NCBI GenBank assembly: GCA_963663975.2
Contig: CAXXRA010000002.1
Location: forward strand, 62,001 to 126,000
Source: JANQRX01 sp963663975
Lineage (GTDB): Bacteria > Pseudomonadota > Alphaproteobacteria > Rhizobiales > Kaistiaceae
Direction of reading: 5' to 3'
DNA: 64,000 nt
Under the pieces are notes generated by a model. The model was not told the DNA's origin. It searched no databases and saw only the letters and a program-made list of their open reading frames with translations. The position numbers were made by a program, and so were the translations under genes. Below, in pieces: positions 25,137-34,451 of the stretch. Position 1 is the first letter of the stretch; the number at the start of each line of letters is the position of its first letter.

Positions 25137-26636
25137 ATGGACGTGACCTACCAGCACAAAAATCCTGAATATCGTTATGTCAATGACCTGCGGCGACTTG
25201 GCTTCAGCCAGCGACAGGTCCTGAAGATACGCGGTTCGATCGTTCCGGTCGGGCTGTCTCTGCTGTTTCTGGCCTTCGTTGCCGTTGTGGTCGGTGCCGG
25301 CCACCCGGCAGTGGGTGAGGAGTCGCTGATCATCATCGTGGCGGCTGTCATCGGCGGCTACATGGCGTTGAATATCGGCGCCAACGATGTGGCCAATAAC
25401 ATGGGTCCGGCCGTTGGCGGCAAGGTTCTGACGGTTGCGGCTGCAGTTGCCATTGCCGCCATATTTGAAAGCGCGGGGGCGCTTCTGGCAGGGGGCGATG
25501 TCGTCCAAACGGTCGCCAAGGGCATCATCGCACCCAGCGATGAGGTCAGCATCGTCGACTTCAGGCTCTTGATGATGAGCGCGCTGCTGGCCGCGGCGCT
25601 ATGGATCAATCTGGCGACCATTCTGGGCGCGCCGGTATCGACCACCCATGCCATCGTCGGCGGGGTCCTCGGCGCGGGAATCGCCGCTGCCGGCTTTGGC
25701 CTCGTCAACTGGACGACGATGACCAAAATCGCTGCAAGCTGGATCATCTCACCGGTGTTTGGCGCGGCGATCGCCGCCGCACTTCTCCTGTTCATCAAGA
25801 TCAGAGTGCTGAACGTCGAGAACCGCCTCGAGGCTGCGGCAAGATGGGTCCCGATATTGATCGGCATCATGGCGGCAGCCTTCATGGCCTATATGGCGAT
25901 GAAAGGCCTGAAGAAGGTCTGGGCGCCGGGCGCTCTCCAAATCTTCCTGCTTTCGGGATTGACGTTCGTGGCGGCGTACCTTCTGTCGCGGCCCTATATC
26001 GCCAGGCGAATCCAACGGCTGGAGAACCGCAAGAAAGACATTTACGGCCTGTTTGACGTGCCGCTGATCATCGGCGCCGCGCTGTTGTCATTCGCCCATG
26101 GGGCAAATGACGTGGCCAATGCAGTCGGCCCGCTGGCGGCGATCGTTTCGACCCTCGGCCAGTCGGACGAGATCGCCGGCAGGGTCAGCATCCCGCTTTG
26201 GATCATGGTGGTCGGGGCGTTTGGTATCGCGCTCGGCCTGGGTCTGTTCGGGCCGAAGCTGATCGCCATTGTCGGCGAGAAGATCACCCGGCTGAATTCG
26301 CCGCGCGCCTACTGCGTGGCATTATCGTCGGCCATCACCGTACTGATCGCGACCACGCTCGGCCTGCCCGTCAGCTCTACCCACATCGCGGTTGGCGCGG
26401 TCTTCGGCGTCGGCTTTCTGCGTGAAGTTGCGGAGAACCCAAATCGCAGGAAACTGCGCCCCGGCCACAAACTCAACGCAACCGCCGAGGACGCTTTCAA
26501 CAGCCGCAATGCGCGCGGCAGACGGTTTCTGGTGCGCCGGCGCTTCGTCCTGTCGATCGCGGCAGCGTGGGTGATTACGGTGCCGGCGTCGGCATTGCTG
26601 GCCGCTGCGATTTATGGGGTTCTGCAGCTTTTTTGA
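25137..26636 (+). CDS. PiT-family inorganic phosphate permease, 499 aa
   Basis: Inner-membrane phosphate transporter of the PHO4/PiT family with ~10-12 hydrophobic segments. Both copies of the family signature are present: NIGANDVANNMGPAVGGK (residues ~80-97) and SFAHGANDVANAVGPLAAI (~320-338), plus the paired APVSTTHAIVGGVLGAG and LPVSSTHIAVGAVFGVG. The ATG at 25137 follows a GGTGG-like site; the open upstream frame is not protein-like. Its 3' end overlaps the convergent NUDIX gene by 62 bp. Confidence 0.92.
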   Translation: MDVTYQHKNPEYRYVNDLRRLGFSQRQVLKIRGSIVPVGLSLLFLAFVAVVVGAGHPAVGEESLIIIVAAVIGGYMALNIGANDVANNMGPAVGGKVLTVAAAVAIAAIFESAGALLAGGDVVQTVAKGIIAPSDEVSIVDFRLLMMSALLAAALWINLATILGAPVSTTHAIVGGVLGAGIAAAGFGLVNWTTMTKIAASWIISPVFGAAIAAALLLFIKIRVLNVENRLEAAARWVPILIGIMAAAFMAYMAMKGLKKVWAPGALQIFLLSGLTFVAAYLLSRPYIARRIQRLENRKKDIYGLFDVPLIIGAALLSFAHGANDVANAVGPLAAIVSTLGQSDEIAGRVSIPLWIMVVGAFGIALGLGLFGPKLIAIVGEKITRLNSPRAYCVALSSAITVLIATTLGLPVSSTHIAVGAVFGVGFLREVAENPNRRKLRPGHKLNATAEDAFNSRNARGRRFLVRRRFVLSIAAAWVITVPASALLAAAIYGVLQLF

Positions 26637-27141
26637 TCCACGGCCGCAGTGCGTCGAATTGACGTATGAGGCCGAGAAAGTCGGCGCGATAGACAACCTT
26701 GGCCGCGTCCTCGACTAGTGCCCAATGGCGCTGGCGGCGATCCTTGTCCGGCCATTCGTCCTCCTGCACCTGAACATAATAGGGGTAGTACGTCACCGGC
26801 ACCTGGCGCACGCCCTCGTCCGACTGCTTGCTGATCGCCACCGTGAACGGATAGTCCGCCAGGACCACGCCGCGGACGCCAGCCTCCTCAAACCCCTCGC
26901 GATGGCAGGTATCGCTGTGGGTTTCGCCCGCCTTGGCCACGCCCTTGGGAAATATCCAGCGCCCGCGCGCCTGCGAGGTGACGAACAGCAACGCCACCGC
27001 TTTGTCCCGCATGTCAAAGGGAATGATGCCGACTCTGTGCAATGGATGTCGTCTCGGGTTGCCTGGGCCGGGCGCGGAGCCGGATCCAGACCCGGCAACG
27101 CTCACGGACCTTTGCGTAAATACCGGTGGAACAGACCGCAA
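26575..27141 (-). CDS. NUDIX hydrolase
   Basis: Nucleoside-diphosphate-linked hydrolase. The Nudix box is complete: GVAKAGETHSDTCHREGFEE, continuing AGVRG. The surrounding FVTSQARGRWIFPKG is typical of the diadenosine/diphosphoinositol polyphosphate-type subgroup. The first ~35 residues (Gly/Ser/Pro-rich) are unlike the family, so the real start is probably downstream, shortly before HRVGIIPF. Converges with and overlaps the phosphate permease gene. Confidence 0.85.
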   Translation of the reverse strand: MRSVPPVFTQRSVSVAGSGSGSAPGPGNPRRHPLHRVGIIPFDMRDKAVALLFVTSQARGRWIFPKGVAKAGETHSDTCHREGFEEAGVRGVVLADYPFTVAISKQSDEGVRQVPVTYYPYYVQVQEDEWPDKDRRQRHWALVEDAAKVVYRADFLGLIRQFDALRPWIKKAAEPHKSQRPAMPTPAP

Positions 27142-27318
27142 GGGCCCTTGTCCGATCCGTGGCCGCGCGTCGGAGTATCCCGATACCGGTAGCGGATGTG
27201 CTGTTCCGGCCGCTCGCTCCCCTTTCGCCGTTCAATTCGTCAGCCGGTTCGGCTACTGGTTCGTCGGTCCCGCCGAATTTTCAGCGGCCACACTGCCATC
27301 AGTCCAGCGAGCCCATCC

Positions 27319-28550
27319 ATGGTGCCCCAAACTCGATATGCCCGCAGCGGTGATCTCCACATCGCCTATCAGGTGATCGGCCAGGACGCACAGGACATCG
27401 TCTACGTGCCGGGCTGGGTCTCACATGTCGAGCTCAGCTGGGAGGAGCCGACCTACGCCCGTTTCCTGAACCGCCTGGCTTCGATGGGCAGGTTGATCAT
27501 GTTCGACAAGCGCGGCACGGGGCTTTCAGACCGGGTCTCCAACGACAAGCTGCCGACGCTGGAAGAGCGCATGGACGATCTCAGGGTGGTCATGGACGCC
27601 GCCGGATCGGAGCGCGCCGCGATCCTCGGTGTTTCGGAAGGGGGCAATCTGTCGGCGCTTTTCGCCGCCACATATCCGGAGCGAACGACCGCCGTGGTGA
27701 ATGGGGCAACCTGGGCGACGTTGCGCACTATGCGCCGAGCAAGATGGACGACCCCGCCTTCGCAGAGCGTCTCGCCACCTATGGCCGCCGTTCGGCGAGC
27801 CCGGGAGCGGCGGTATCGCTGCTGCGCATGAATACCCAGATCGACATCTCCGGCGTCCTGCCGATGATCCAGGCGCCGACGCTGGTGATGAACCGCACCG
27901 GCGACCGCGACGTGCATGTCGAGGAAGGGCGCTGGATAGCGGATCGCATTCCAGGCGCTCGCTTCGTCGAATTAGCCGGCGATGATCATTTCCCCTGGAT
28001 CGGAGACCAGGACGCGCTCCTCGACGAGGTGCAGGAATTTTTGACCGGCGACCGTGCGTCCCACGACGGGTCGCGGGTTTTGGCGACGATCCTGTTCACC
28101 GATATTGTCGATTCGACCCGCCGCGCCGGTGATCTCGGCGACGCCGCCTGGCGTGAGCTGCTTGATGAACACGATCGCGTCACCCAAGAGAGCGTCCGTC
28201 GCTGGCGCGGCCGCCTGGTCAAGTCGACCGGTGATGGTGCGCTCGCCACCTTTGACGGGCCCGGCCGCGCTATCGGCTGCGCCCAGGATATCGTGGCGCG
28301 GATCGATCAGATCGGGCTCGACATCCGCGCCGGCCTTCACACCGGCGAACTGGAGATTCGCGGCGCCGAAACATCAGGGGTCGCGGTCCATCTTGCCGCC
28401 CGCATCGCGGCCCTGGCCAACTCCGGCGAGGTCCTGGTCTCACGCACCGTCAGGGATCTGGTCGCCGGCTCCCGCATCCACTTCACCGATCGCGGCAGCC
28501 ATGAACTCAAAGGCTTTCCCGAACCGTGGCCGATTTACGCAGTGAGCTGA
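27319..28550 (+). pseudogene. Alpha/beta-hydrolase - adenylate cyclase fusion, internally deleted and frameshifted
   Basis: N-terminal alpha/beta-hydrolase domain (MVPQTRYARSGDLHIAYQV, MFDKRGTGLSDR, nucleophile motif GVSEGGNLS) joined to a C-terminal class III cyclase domain (TILFTDIVDSTRRAG, STGDGALATFDGP, AGLHTGELEIRG). The N-terminal frame leaves the family sequence at ~27695 and the C-terminal frame picks it up at ~27705 (NLGDVAHYAPSKMDDPAFAERL), skipping ~40 residues found in homologous fusions. So one deletion of about 120 bp, not a multiple of three, breaks the gene. The cyclase half keeps an ATG at 27744 and might be made alone. Confidence 0.8.
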
Positions 28551-28605
28551 CCCGGCCGGATCGGCTGTCGGCTGCCATGTTGGCCGAATTGACGGCGATC
28601 GAAGG

Positions 28606-29190
28606 CTACCCGCCCGCTTGCCACAGGCGTATCGCCTCCACCGGGTAGATCAGCATGATGGCGTTGAGGGTGAGGTTGTCGCGGATGAAGAAGCCGACGA
28701 ACACCTCCAGCGCCACCACCGTGGCAACGCCGCCCCACACCGGCAGCCGCCACGCCAGAACAAAGCCGACCATCATCGCCAGCACGTCGAAGACCGAGTT
28801 GATGACGCTGTCGCCGAAATAATCGAGCGAGATGGTCACCGTGCGGTAGCGGTTGATGATCAGCGGCGAATTCTCGAAAACCTCCCAGCCGACCTCGACG
28901 AAAATGGCGATCAACAGGCGCAACCCGACCGGCCTGCGGCGCGCGACCAGCCACAGGGCAGCGTAGAAGACAAGGCCGTGGATGAGGTGGGACGCGGTGT
29001 ACCAGTCGGAAAGGTGTTGGGAATTTTCCGGCGAATAGGTGATGCCGTGCCACAGCTTGATCGTGCCACAGGTGCAGATCGCCGGATGGCCCATGGCGTA
29101 GATGATGACTGCGCCAGTGGCGAGCATCATCACGCTGACGACGAACACCGTCGCCTGGGTTGGCGTCGTGCTGGTCGGGGCCACCGTCAT
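28606..29190 (-). CDS. UPF0314 (DUF2585) membrane protein, ~194 aa
   Basis: Inner-membrane protein of unknown function restricted mainly to Rhizobiales. Conserved features: AMGHPAICTCGTIKLWHG, SENSQH-like PENSQHLSDWYT, SHLIHG, EVGWEVFENSP and DYFGDSVINSVFDV. About five hydrophobic segments. Met at 29190 (MTVAPTS) or 29208 may start translation. Convergent with the broken hydrolase-cyclase gene. Confidence 0.88.
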   Translation of the reverse strand: MTVAPTSTTPTQATVFVVSVMMLATGAVIIYAMGHPAICTCGTIKLWHGITYSPENSQHLSDWYTASHLIHGLVFYAALWLVARRRPVGLRLLIAIFVEVGWEVFENSPLIINRYRTVTISLDYFGDSVINSVFDVLAMMVGFVLAWRLPVWGGVATVVALEVFVGFFIRDNLTLNAIMLIYPVEAIRLWQAGG

Positions 29191-29409
29191 GGGTCCGCTC
29201 CGTCCCACGCCGTTTGAGCCAAAAGAACCGCTTTCGGTTTCCGACTGTCTGCCCCGGCGTTCAAGCCGCGACTCCCCAAATGTCTCCTGGCGATCGCGGT
29301 GAGTTTAGCACGAACCCGGGCGTGGCCGCGATATCGGGCTCCAATGATCGCCAGGCGCCTGCCAGCGGTGGTCGTTCTGGTTCCACCAAAACCGCCTCCC
29401 GACAATACC

Positions 29410-29886
29410 TCAGCGCGCCGGTCGTTTCGTTGCAAATTCCAAAGAGCGGCGGATGATGATTTTGACGGCCTCCAGATCTTCGTCATGCCGCGGGGCGTAG
29501 ATCATGATCGACCCCACCGGGATCACTCCGGCATCGACCAGAAAGTGGTTTTCGCCCCAGCCCTTGTCGATCACCTCACCCACGTCCTCTCCGTCAAGCT
29601 TGACATGAAGGCTTCCAGGGAGGGGCTCGGGATGAACATGGGCGAACTCACGTCCAACCATGAATCCGTCCGGATTGGACTCGATATGGTCTTCCAGGAT
29701 CATGGCACGGGCACCGGGAACGGAGATGCCGCTCGCCTCCTCGCGAATATCGGCTTGCGCAAACATCCAGTCGGTCAGCCTGGCGAAGATTTCGGGCCCG
29801 GAATTCTGATCGAGTTGCGAATGGGGCGTGCGCTTGGTGGTGGCGGGTCGCGTTCCGCTGCGGGCCGGCAGTACAAGCTTGGACAT
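29410..29886 (-). CDS. DUF5519 (luciferase-domain-like) protein, 158 aa
   Basis: Small soluble protein. The pattern EFAHVHPEPLPGSLHV, then a Lys-Leu strand, GWGENHF and MIYAPRHDEDLEAVKII matches the DUF5519 / luciferase-like domain, a compact fold without established activity. The first 30 residues are basic and low in complexity. Isolated gene; no operon partner. Confidence 0.65.
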   Translation of the reverse strand: MSKLVLPARSGTRPATTKRTPHSQLDQNSGPEIFARLTDWMFAQADIREEASGISVPGARAMILEDHIESNPDGFMVGREFAHVHPEPLPGSLHVKLDGEDVGEVIDKGWGENHFLVDAGVIPVGSIMIYAPRHDEDLEAVKIIIRRSLEFATKRPAR

Positions 29887-30324
29887 GCGTCACCTCCAAC
29901 GCCGCTTTATGAATCAGCCCAGTCCGTTGTCGGGGCTGACATTGCGGGCTGATCCTAACTCAAGTCGCGCCGGGATGACCAAGCCTGCCGCCACCGCACC
30001 ACCTTTCCCGCGCCGCCGGGCGCTCAAAAGCTCGTATAAGGCGATGTTCGAGCCCGGCCTCAGGCGACAACAGGCCACCAGCAACGTTCACGCTCTTGTG
30101 TCGCTCGCTAACCGAGACATAACCTAGCGCTAAACGGGCGCAAACAACGGCGAACTAACTCATAGGCATCGAACCGGCCGCGGCCGAGCTTCGTTCGACG
30201 GCCGACGAGGCGGTCTACGAGGGCGCCAAAACGGCTGAACCGCTTCGGGCGGTTTATTCATCACCGGGGGTGGCTTTCGTCGGCCCCCACAGGAACAAGA
30301 TCGATCGGGTGGGGAACCAACGTC
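29887..30324. other. 440-bp gap without a supported gene
   Basis: No frame resembling a protein family. Near its right end, 30238-30254 forms a 6-bp stem with a TTCGG loop (AACCGC/GCGGTT) followed by TATT on the plus strand, which could be a weak terminator or leader hairpin before the DM13 gene. Confidence 0.4.
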
Positions 30325-30807
30325 ATGAAAAAGTTTCTTTTGGTCGCGTTTGTGTCGGGTTTTGTCGGCTTCGTCCTGGGCAACGCGTTCTGGTACCTGG
30401 CATCGCCGTTGTGGATCGACCGGGTCGTATCGGAGACCCAGCCCGCGATCGCGGACAGCGAGGTTGTCGCCGCAGGTGAGGTCACCGGCGTCGATTTCGT
30501 TCACAAGGGGAAGGGCACGGCGAGCGTGATCCGCAATGGTGACTCGACCATCATCCGCTTCACCGACTTCGAGGTGACCAACGGTCCCGGCCTCAGGGTC
30601 TATCTGGTCAAGCACGACAATCCGCGTGAATCGCGTGACGTTCTCGACAGCGAGTGGGTCTCGCTCGGGGAATTGAAGGGCAACATCGGCGACCAGAACT
30701 ATACCGTACCGGCCGACATCGACATTTCCCAGTACGGGTCCGTCGTGATCTGGTGCGAGCCGTTCAGCGTGCTGTTTGCCGGAGCGACGCTCGCCGCGAC
30801 CGGTTGA
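30325..30807 (+). CDS. DM13-domain exported protein, 160 aa
   Basis: N-terminal hydrophobic anchor or uncleaved signal (MKKFLLVAFVSGFVGFVLGN) followed by a DM13 domain (residues ~50-158): GKGTASVIRNGDSTIIRF, FEVTNGPGLRVYLV, LKGNIGDQNYTVPAD, VVIWCEPFSVLFAGATL. The DM13 domain is linked to redox or cytochrome-like roles and carries a conserved Cys, present here in IWCEPF. Start ATG at 30325; a weak ribosome-binding site precedes it. Confidence 0.85.
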   Translation: MKKFLLVAFVSGFVGFVLGNAFWYLASPLWIDRVVSETQPAIADSEVVAAGEVTGVDFVHKGKGTASVIRNGDSTIIRFTDFEVTNGPGLRVYLVKHDNPRESRDVLDSEWVSLGELKGNIGDQNYTVPADIDISQYGSVVIWCEPFSVLFAGATLAATG

Positions 30808-30956
30808 TCGTCGGCCGGCCCTGCCCCGAACGCCGGATGCCGGCTCGATCCGTCAATTGGCAGGAATGTCAGCAGCGCGGCCGGTGGAGCCTTGGCAAAA
30901 CGCCGTCGAGCGGGTTCAACTCGTCCGACCGGGGAAACTGCCTGGAGGACCTCGAG

Positions 30957-31334
30957 GTGGCAGAAGCAACGACCGACACCCATCGCTCGGCGTGGCGGCG
31001 TCTGGCGGCCGATCTGGTCGCACGCGAGCGCGGCGTCGAGCACGGGCGCATGATGTCGTCGGAGGCGGTGACATTGGCCGACAAGGTGTTCGCCTTTCAC
31101 ACCACCAAGGGCCGCTTCGAGGGGCTGGGGCTGCGCCTTGGCCGCGATTTCGACGTTGAAGGCCTCAAGCTCACCTCGTGGGAGCATCTGGCGCCGTTCA
31201 CATCGAAGCCGCCGATGAAGGACTGGATCCTGGTTGGGTCGGAAGACGGCGACCGTTGGCCGGAATTGGCGGCGATCGCGCTCGAGCGGATGCGGGCGAG
31301 CAGGCAGGCCGGAAAACAAAACGGGCGCCGCTAG
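30957..31334 (+). CDS. Small TfoX-N-like protein, ~125 aa
   Basis: Probable start is GTG 30957. The central pattern (SSEAVTLADKVFAFH, LGLRLG, PFTSKPPMKDWILVG, then ALERMR) resembles the fold of TfoX N-terminal/MmcQ-type domains, in which a P-M-K/R-x-W motif precedes the C-terminal helix. No function is established for stand-alone versions. Its last codons form part of a terminator hairpin used from the other strand. Confidence 0.55.
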   Translation: MAEATTDTHRSAWRRLAADLVARERGVEHGRMMSSEAVTLADKVFAFHTTKGRFEGLGLRLGRDFDVEGLKLTSWEHLAPFTSKPPMKDWILVGSEDGDRWPELAAIALERMRASRQAGKQNGRR

Positions 31335-31342
31335 GGCGCCCG
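31322..31342 (-). terminator. Intrinsic terminator of the pyrimidine/ABC operon
   Basis: Perfect 8-bp stem CGGGCGCC/GGCGCCCG with a 5-nt loop. On the minus strand it is followed by TTTTGTTTT, so it terminates the leftward operon just past the binding-protein stop (31370). It lies inside the last codons of the plus-strand gene. Confidence 0.85.
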
Positions 31343-31369
31343 CTTGTCGTCGTTGAATGTCTTTGGCGG

Positions 31370-32352
31370 CTATTGCAACCCGGCGGCGTCGGTGACGTCG
31401 TGAGTCCAGGCGCCTTCCGGCTGGCTCTCGATGATGCCCTGATCGAGCACCGCCTTGGCGGTCCGCTCATAGGCGGCCTGATCGAGGATGCCGTTGGCCC
31501 CGGCGATCAGCTTGCCCACTTCGCCGACCATGTAAAGCTGATGCTCCAGGGTCTGGGCGCCGGTGTCGTCATTGTCGATGGTGACCTGGGCCGCCTCCTC
31601 GGGATTGGCCTTGACGTAGTCCCAGCCCTTCATCGAGGCGCGCACGAAACGCACTATCTTGTCGAAGAAGGCGGGGTCGGCGAGGTCGTCTTCGAGCACG
31701 TAGAGGCCGTCCTCGAGCAGGTCGTTGCCGAGGTCGGAATAGTTGAAGATGGTCAGATTGTCGGGCGAGAAACCGGCGTCGAGCGCCTGACCGTATTCGT
31801 TGTAGGTCATGACGGAAATGCAGTCGGCCTGGCCCTGGATCATCGGCTGGATGTCGAAGCTCTGCTTGATGACCGTAACGCCGTCGGCGCCGCCATCGGT
31901 CGACAACCCGACCTTGTTCATCCAGGCGAAGAAGGGATATTCGTTGCCGAAGAACCACACGCCGAGCGTCTTGCCCTTGAAGTCGGCCTCCGAGTTGATG
32001 CCGGTTTCCTGCGGGCAGATCATCATCAGGCCGGAGCGCTTGAACGGCTGGGCGATGTTGACCAGCTTGACGCCTTTTTCACGTGCTGCCAGCGCGGCGG
32101 CCATCCAGTCGACGATCACATCGGCACCGCCGCCGGCGATGATCTGCTCGGGTGCGATGTCGGGCCCACCGGGCTTGATCGTGACGTCGAGGTCTTCTTC
32201 GGCGTAGTACCCCTTGTCCTTGGCGACGAAATAGCCCGCAAACTGCGCTTGGGCGACCCATTTCAGCTGAAGGGTGAGTTCATCGCCGCCAGCGCCGAAC
32301 CGCCGAGCAAGCCCAGGGTTATGGCGACCGTCGCCATCAGAGTTTTTTTCAT
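31370..32352 (-). pseudogene. NMT1/THI5-like substrate-binding protein, frameshifted after signal peptide
   Basis: Periplasmic binding protein for the adjacent ABC importer. ATG at 32352 begins a good signal peptide (MKKTLMATVAITLGLLGGSA, ending LAA), but this frame soon stops (MNSPFS stop). The mature protein continues in another frame: DELTLQLKWVAQAQFAGYFV, GGPDIAPEQIIAGGGADV, WFFGNEYPFFAW and so on to the TAG at 31370. One missing base at the LAA/DEL junction (~32288) explains it. Sequence is of the NMT1/TauA/SsuA group. Either a recent mutation or a sequencing error; the rest is intact. Confidence 0.85.
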
Positions 32353-32391
32353 TGAGGCCTCCGGTTGAGGTTGAATTGACGCCTTTCGCGT

Positions 32392-33522
32392 TCAGGCACG
32401 AAATGACGGATGCCAAAACGTGACGGCTCTCTCGGTGAGGGCCATCACGCCATAAAACGCGGAACCGGCGAGCGCCGCAACCGCAATTTCCGCCCATACC
32501 ATATCGACCGCCAGCCGGCCGATTTCGGTTGAGATGCGGAAACCCATACCGACGATCGGCGTTCCGAAGAATTCCGCCACGATCGCCCCGATCAACGCCA
32601 GCGTGGTGTTGAGCTTCAGCCCGTTGAAAATAAACGGCATGGCCGCCGGTAGATACAGCTTTGCCAACGTTTGCCGCGGATCGGCGGCATAGGTACGCAT
32701 CAGATCCCGATCCATGGCGTCGGAGGCGTCGAGGCCCGCGACCGTGTTGACCAGCATCGGGAAGAACGTCATCACCGCGACCACCGCCGCTTTGGACGGC
32801 CAGTCGAAGCCGAACCACATCACCATGATCGGCGCGATGCCGATGATCGGCAGCGCCGAGACCAGATTGCCGATCGGCAGCATGCCGCGCCTGAGGAAGG
32901 CGAACCGGTGGGCGAGCAGCGCGACCGCGAAACCGGACAGGCTGCCGATCGCATAGCCGGCCAGCACGGCACGCAGAAACGTTTGCTGAAAGTCGGCCCA
33001 CAGAATCGATGTCGAGTCGGCGAACCGGTCGGCAATGGCGCTCGGCGGCGGCAACAGGACCAGTGGCACGCCGAAGCCGCGCACCAACACCTCCCACAGG
33101 AACAGCAGCCAGATACCGAACAGCGCCGGGACGATCAGCCGGGCGAGCAAGGCGCCAGCCGGCCGCGCGGGTTGGGCGGTCGACAGATGAACCACCAACG
33201 CCCAGGCCAGTAGCCAGACCGCAATGACCAGGCCCCAGTATCCCGGCCAGGCGTCGCCCTCGAAATCGGGCAGAATCAACAGCGCGTAGGCCGCGCCGAC
33301 ATGGGCGGCCAGTGCCAGCACTAGACTTGCCGCCGCCGCCGATTGCGGCTGGATGGCCGCGACCGCGGCCAGGCCGAGCAGCATGGCCATCAGGATCGGT
33401 CCCGAACCGGCGTCAAGCAGGTAGACGTGACCGCTGCTCGGCGCGGTGATCGGCAGGGTCAGCGCTGCCACCAGTGCCACCAGTGCGGCCCATGCCTGCC
33501 ATGAATCGCGCCGGGCGTTCAC
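32392..33522 (-). CDS. ABC transporter permease, 376 aa
   Basis: BPD_transp_1-type inner-membrane permease. An unusually long N-terminal region with about five hydrophobic segments precedes the canonical permease core (IWLLFLWEVLVRGFGVP, then LPIIGIAPIMVMWFG and the EAA-like loop with YLPAAMPFIFNGLKLN). The GTG start at 33522 overlaps the stop of the upstream permease gene (GTGA). Second permease of a heterodimeric importer whose probable substrate is a pyrimidine or related ring compound, inferred from the operon. Confidence 0.88.
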   Translation of the reverse strand: MNARRDSWQAWAALVALVAALTLPITAPSSGHVYLLDAGSGPILMAMLLGLAAVAAIQPQSAAAASLVLALAAHVGAAYALLILPDFEGDAWPGYWGLVIAVWLLAWALVVHLSTAQPARPAGALLARLIVPALFGIWLLFLWEVLVRGFGVPLVLLPPPSAIADRFADSTSILWADFQQTFLRAVLAGYAIGSLSGFAVALLAHRFAFLRRGMLPIGNLVSALPIIGIAPIMVMWFGFDWPSKAAVVAVMTFFPMLVNTVAGLDASDAMDRDLMRTYAADPRQTLAKLYLPAAMPFIFNGLKLNTTLALIGAIVAEFFGTPIVGMGFRISTEIGRLAVDMVWAEIAVAALAGSAFYGVMALTERAVTFWHPSFRA

Positions 33523-34451
33523 CTGGCTGCGGCTCCCGTATCGCGCACAACAAGACGTTGCACGATGCCGACGGCGGCGACCAGGAACCCGGCCATGATC
33601 GAAGCGGTGATCAGCGCCGACCAGATCTGGATGGTCTGCCCGTAATAGGACCCAGTCAGCAACCTTGCGCCGAGACCGGCGACGGCGCCGGTCGGCAATT
33701 CGGCAACGATGGCGCCGACCAGGCTGGCGGCGATGGCGATCTTCATGGAGACGAACAGATAGGGCAGCGCCGCCGGCCAGCGCAGCTTCCAGAAAACCTG
33801 CCAACCGCTGGCGTGATAGGTGCGCATCAGGTCGAGATGGATCGGTTCCGGCGAACGGAACCCTTTGACCATCCCGACGGTGACGGGAAAGAACGAGAGG
33901 AAGGTCGAAATGAACGCCTTGGGCACCAGCCCGGTGATGTTGATGGCGGCGAACACCACGATCACCATCGGCGCGATCGCCAGGATGGGAATCGTCTGCG
34001 AGGAAACGATCCACGGCATCAGGCTGAGTTCGAGGCTACGGACATGAACGATCAGGACGGCCAGAAAGATGCCGAGCGCGGTGCCGACGGCGAATCCGGC
34101 GAGCGTCGATGACAGCGTGACCCAGGCGTGGAAGATCAGGCTCTTCTTCGAATCCGGTGCGACCTTGACCACGGTCTCATAAACCTCGACCGCGATCTGA
34201 TGGGGAGCGGGCAGGATGGGTCGCTTCATCTGGTAGGTTGCGGCAATGAATTCGGAGGTCGTGCGCTCCACGCCGGCCCGGCGATCGGTGTCGCGAACCA
34301 CCTGCGCGTTCATGAACACCGCCGCCACGTACCAGACGGCGATGATCACCGCGACGATCACCACCACCGCGACAAACCGGCTGGCCAGGAACCTGGCGAA
34401 GATACCGGGGGCCGGCGGAGGCAGCGAAAGGGATTGGCTGGCGGCGCTCAT
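33519..34451 (-). CDS. ABC transporter permease, 310 aa
   Basis: First of two permeases. N-terminal helix FVAVVVIVAVIIAVWYVAAV, then the core with SSTLAGFAVGTALGIFLAV, TIPILAIAPMVIVVF and the coupling loop RWPAALPYLFVSMKIA. A periplasmic insert lies between residues ~48 and 105. ATG at 34451 directly abuts the stop of the ATPase gene; the downstream permease overlaps by four bases, so all three are translationally coupled. Confidence 0.9.
   Translation of the reverse strand: MSAASQSLSLPPPAPGIFARFLASRFVAVVVIVAVIIAVWYVAAVFMNAQVVRDTDRRAGVERTTSEFIAATYQMKRPILPAPHQIAVEVYETVVKVAPDSKKSLIFHAWVTLSSTLAGFAVGTALGIFLAVLIVHVRSLELSLMPWIVSSQTIPILAIAPMVIVVFAAINITGLVPKAFISTFLSFFPVTVGMVKGFRSPEPIHLDLMRTYHASGWQVFWKLRWPAALPYLFVSMKIAIAASLVGAIVAELPTGAVAGLGARLLTGSYYGQTIQIWSALITASIMAGFLVAAVGIVQRLVVRDTGAAAR

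Noticed and set aside
31370..33097. Continuous 575-codon frame joining the binding protein to upstream sequence
   Set aside because: The upstream half is a shadow of the permease gene; the real binding-protein start is the ATG/signal peptide at 32352 in another frame.
32392..34014. 540-codon permease reading
   Set aside because: The first ~160 codons are a shadow of the preceding permease; the GTGA overlap at 33519-33522 marks the true start.
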